DNA from: Empedobacter brevis_A
GTDB lineage: Bacteria; Bacteroidota; Bacteroidia; Flavobacteriales; Weeksellaceae
Assembly: GCF_965118635.1 (NCBI RefSeq)
Contig: NZ_CBCPHV010000001.1
Coordinates: forward strand, 248,001-312,000
Direction of reading: 5' to 3'
Length of the DNA stretch: 64,000 nt
The position numbers were made by a program, and so were the translations under genes. Position 1 is the first letter of the stretch, and the number at the start of each line of letters is the position of its first letter. The notes beneath the pieces are model-generated. The model worked only from the letters and a program-made list of their open reading frames with translations. It was not told where the DNA came from and did not search any database. Of the stretch, positions 62,536 through 64,000 are shown one piece after another.

Positions 62536-64000
62536 ATGACATTCAAAACCCAACCGATAAAATTCAAATACAATTGGCGCGATTATCAACAGCGTGTATT
62601 ATCAGAATTAGAAACTCATTTAGAAGATGCTCATCTAAATGTTGTAGCACCACCTGGTTCTGGAAAAACAGTTTTGGGGTTGGAAGTGATGCTTCGAATT
62701 AATGAACCTACACTTATTTTAGCTCCAACTTTAGCCATTCGTAATCAATGGAAAGATCGCTTCATAGAACTTTTTTTGAATGATCAGGAAGTTGATTGGA
62801 TTTCGATGGATATTCATCAACCTCGTTTCCTTACAATTTCTACTTACCAAGGCCTACATGCTGCGATGGTAAAAGATGAACAGTCTTTGATTGAATTATT
62901 AAAAGAAAATAAAATCAAAACCTTGATTGTAGATGAAGCGCACCATCTAAAAAATGAATGGTGGAAAAGTCTCAACAAAATCAAGAGTGAATTATCTCCA
63001 AAAGTGATAGCACTAACAGCGACACCACCTTTTGATGTTTCGAAAGAAGAGTGGAATCGTTACCTTACTTTTTGTGGACCGATTGATTGCGAAATCTCTG
63101 TTCCAGAATTGGTGAAACAAAAAGATTTGTGTCCTCACCAAGATTTATTGGCATGTTCATTTCCAACAAGTTTCGAGAAAGAAATTATTTCCAAGAATCT
63201 CGAAGAGATAGAAGTTTTTTTTCAGTCTATAAAAGAGAATACAGCTTTATATGAATTTGTACTGACGTTAGATTTTATAAAGAATCCTGCAAGCTGTTTT
63301 GATGAGATTTATGCGGACTTTGATCTGTATGCGGCTTTTGTGATTTATCTAAAATCATTTGATTCTCCAATCGATTTTCAACATTTAGATTTATTGGAAA
63401 ATGAAACGATAGATTTTCCTCCTTTCAATTATTATTGGGCAGAATGTATGTTTAATTATCTTTTGTTTAAAGATGAAGCATTTTATTTGGAGCATGAAAA
63501 ATTCTTGAAACCTTTTTTGGTTCACCTAAAACGTATTGGTGCAATCGATCAGAAGAAAGTCACGTTACATTACAATCAAAAGGTTAAAAACTCATTGATA
63601 AATAGCGTTAAAAAGATTGACAACATTGCAGATATCGTTACTTCAGAATTTCAGCATTTGGGTGATAAGTTGCATATGGTGATTTTGACGGATTATATTC
63701 GAAAAGAATTTTATTCTGATAATTTACAGAACGAACCAAGTAAAATAAAATTGGGCGTTTTTCCTATTTTTGAAAAACTTCGAAATCTAAATCCTCAAAT
63801 AATGCCACATCTTGCGGTTATTACGGGTTCTATGGTGATTGTCTCGAAAACAATACTTTCAAAAATCATTTATCAATTCAAAGAGAAAGCAGAAGCGATT
63901 CAGTTTAAATCGGTGATGTTTGATGATAACTTCTTCGAAGTTGTCGCGCAAGATAATTCAAGAGGAAATTTACTCGCTGTTTTAACAAAGTTATTCAATG
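62536..64000 (+). CDS. DEAD/DEAH box helicase family protein (3' end cut off)
   Basis: 488 complete codons, open at the window edge. The N-terminus has YNWRDYQQRVL, Walker A PPGSGKT at 39-45, Walker B with VDEAHH near 131, and motif III LTATPP near 159: a superfamily 2 helicase of the restriction/repair (UvrB/Res-like) type. After motif III comes a long region of about 270 residues without a known motif, so this is a large protein with a big insert before the second RecA domain. It starts 22 bases after the Plug gene. Function (repair, defence or RNA) cannot be told from what is present. Confidence 0.8.
   Translation, partial: MTFKTQPIKFKYNWRDYQQRVLSELETHLEDAHLNVVAPPGSGKTVLGLEVMLRINEPTLILAPTLAIRNQWKDRFIELFLNDQEVDWISMDIHQPRFLTISTYQGLHAAMVKDEQSLIELLKENKIKTLIVDEAHHLKNEWWKSLNKIKSELSPKVIALTATPPFDVSKEEWNRYLTFCGPIDCEISVPELVKQKDLCPHQDLLACSFPTSFEKEIISKNLEEIEVFFQSIKENTALYEFVLTLDFIKNPASCFDEIYADFDLYAAFVIYLKSFDSPIDFQHLDLLENETIDFPPFNYYWAECMFNYLLFKDEAFYLEHEKFLKPFLVHLKRIGAIDQKKVTLHYNQKVKNSLINSVKKIDNIADIVTSEFQHLGDKLHMVILTDYIRKEFYSDNLQNEPSKIKLGVFPIFEKLRNLNPQIMPHLAVITGSMVIVSKTILSKIIYQFKEKAEAIQFKSVMFDDNFFEVVAQDNSRGNLLAVLTKLFN

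Overview
The window is one continuous piece of low-GC bacterial chromosome that I read as class Flavobacteriia, probably family Weeksellaceae (an Empedobacter- or Chryseobacterium-like organism; the genus is only a guess). Evidence seen: SusC/SusD/SusE genes, a secreted amylase with a type IX secretion (T9SS) sorting tail, a T9SS Plug protein, an RteC-family protein, and promoters of the Bacteroidetes form TTG-N19-21-TAnnTTTG with A-rich leaders instead of strong Shine-Dalgarno sites. No insertion sequence, CRISPR array, rRNA gene or phage module was seen.

Layout. 1-2.5 kb: the end of an MFS transporter, two heavy-metal-binding proteins and an RteC-like protein, possibly the edge of an integrative element. 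2.8-3.4 kb: tRNA cluster Pro-Arg-Ser-Pro. 3.4-5.1 kb (minus): mannose-1-phosphate guanylyltransferase and a SprT-like protein. 5.2-9.5 kb (plus): MlaE/MlaF lipid transporter, beta-barrel protein, TPR protein, lumazine synthase, acyl-ACP thioesterase. 9.5-15 kb (minus): NlpE-like lipoprotein, ndk, DUF805, EamA, alaS. 15-22.3 kb: M23 peptidase, MerR regulator, DoxX-like protein, FMN reductase, an exonuclease-fused dnaE, thioredoxin. 22.4-22.9 kb: four identical tRNA-Asp genes. 23-30.4 kb: NUDIX, a 42-bp tandem repeat, two secreted unknowns, ahcY, a phosphopantetheinyl transferase, a DUF3291/HxlR divergent pair with mirrored operators, PnuC, Bax-inhibitor-1 and LOG proteins.

30.4-52.2 kb is a large maltose/starch locus. 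On the minus strand lie susC-susD-susE and a T9SS-exported GH13 amylase. On the plus strand lie a LacI regulator, an SLC45-like sugar MFS, beta-phosphoglucomutase, GH65 maltose phosphorylase, a SusA-like GH13, a SusB-like GH97 and two lipoprotein GH13 enzymes. The inferred pathway is: surface cleavage of starch, SusCD import of maltodextrins, periplasmic trimming, MFS uptake of maltose, phosphorolysis to glucose plus beta-glucose-1-phosphate, and isomerisation to glucose-6-phosphate. A perfect 16-bp palindrome between susC and lacI is the likely operator.

52.2-64 kb: PepSY-like lipoprotein, an unusual 533-residue methyltransferase, a coiled-coil membrane protein, a two-lobed M16 peptidase, a fused 2-oxoacid dehydrogenase E1, the T9SS Plug protein and a superfamily 2 helicase cut off by the window edge.
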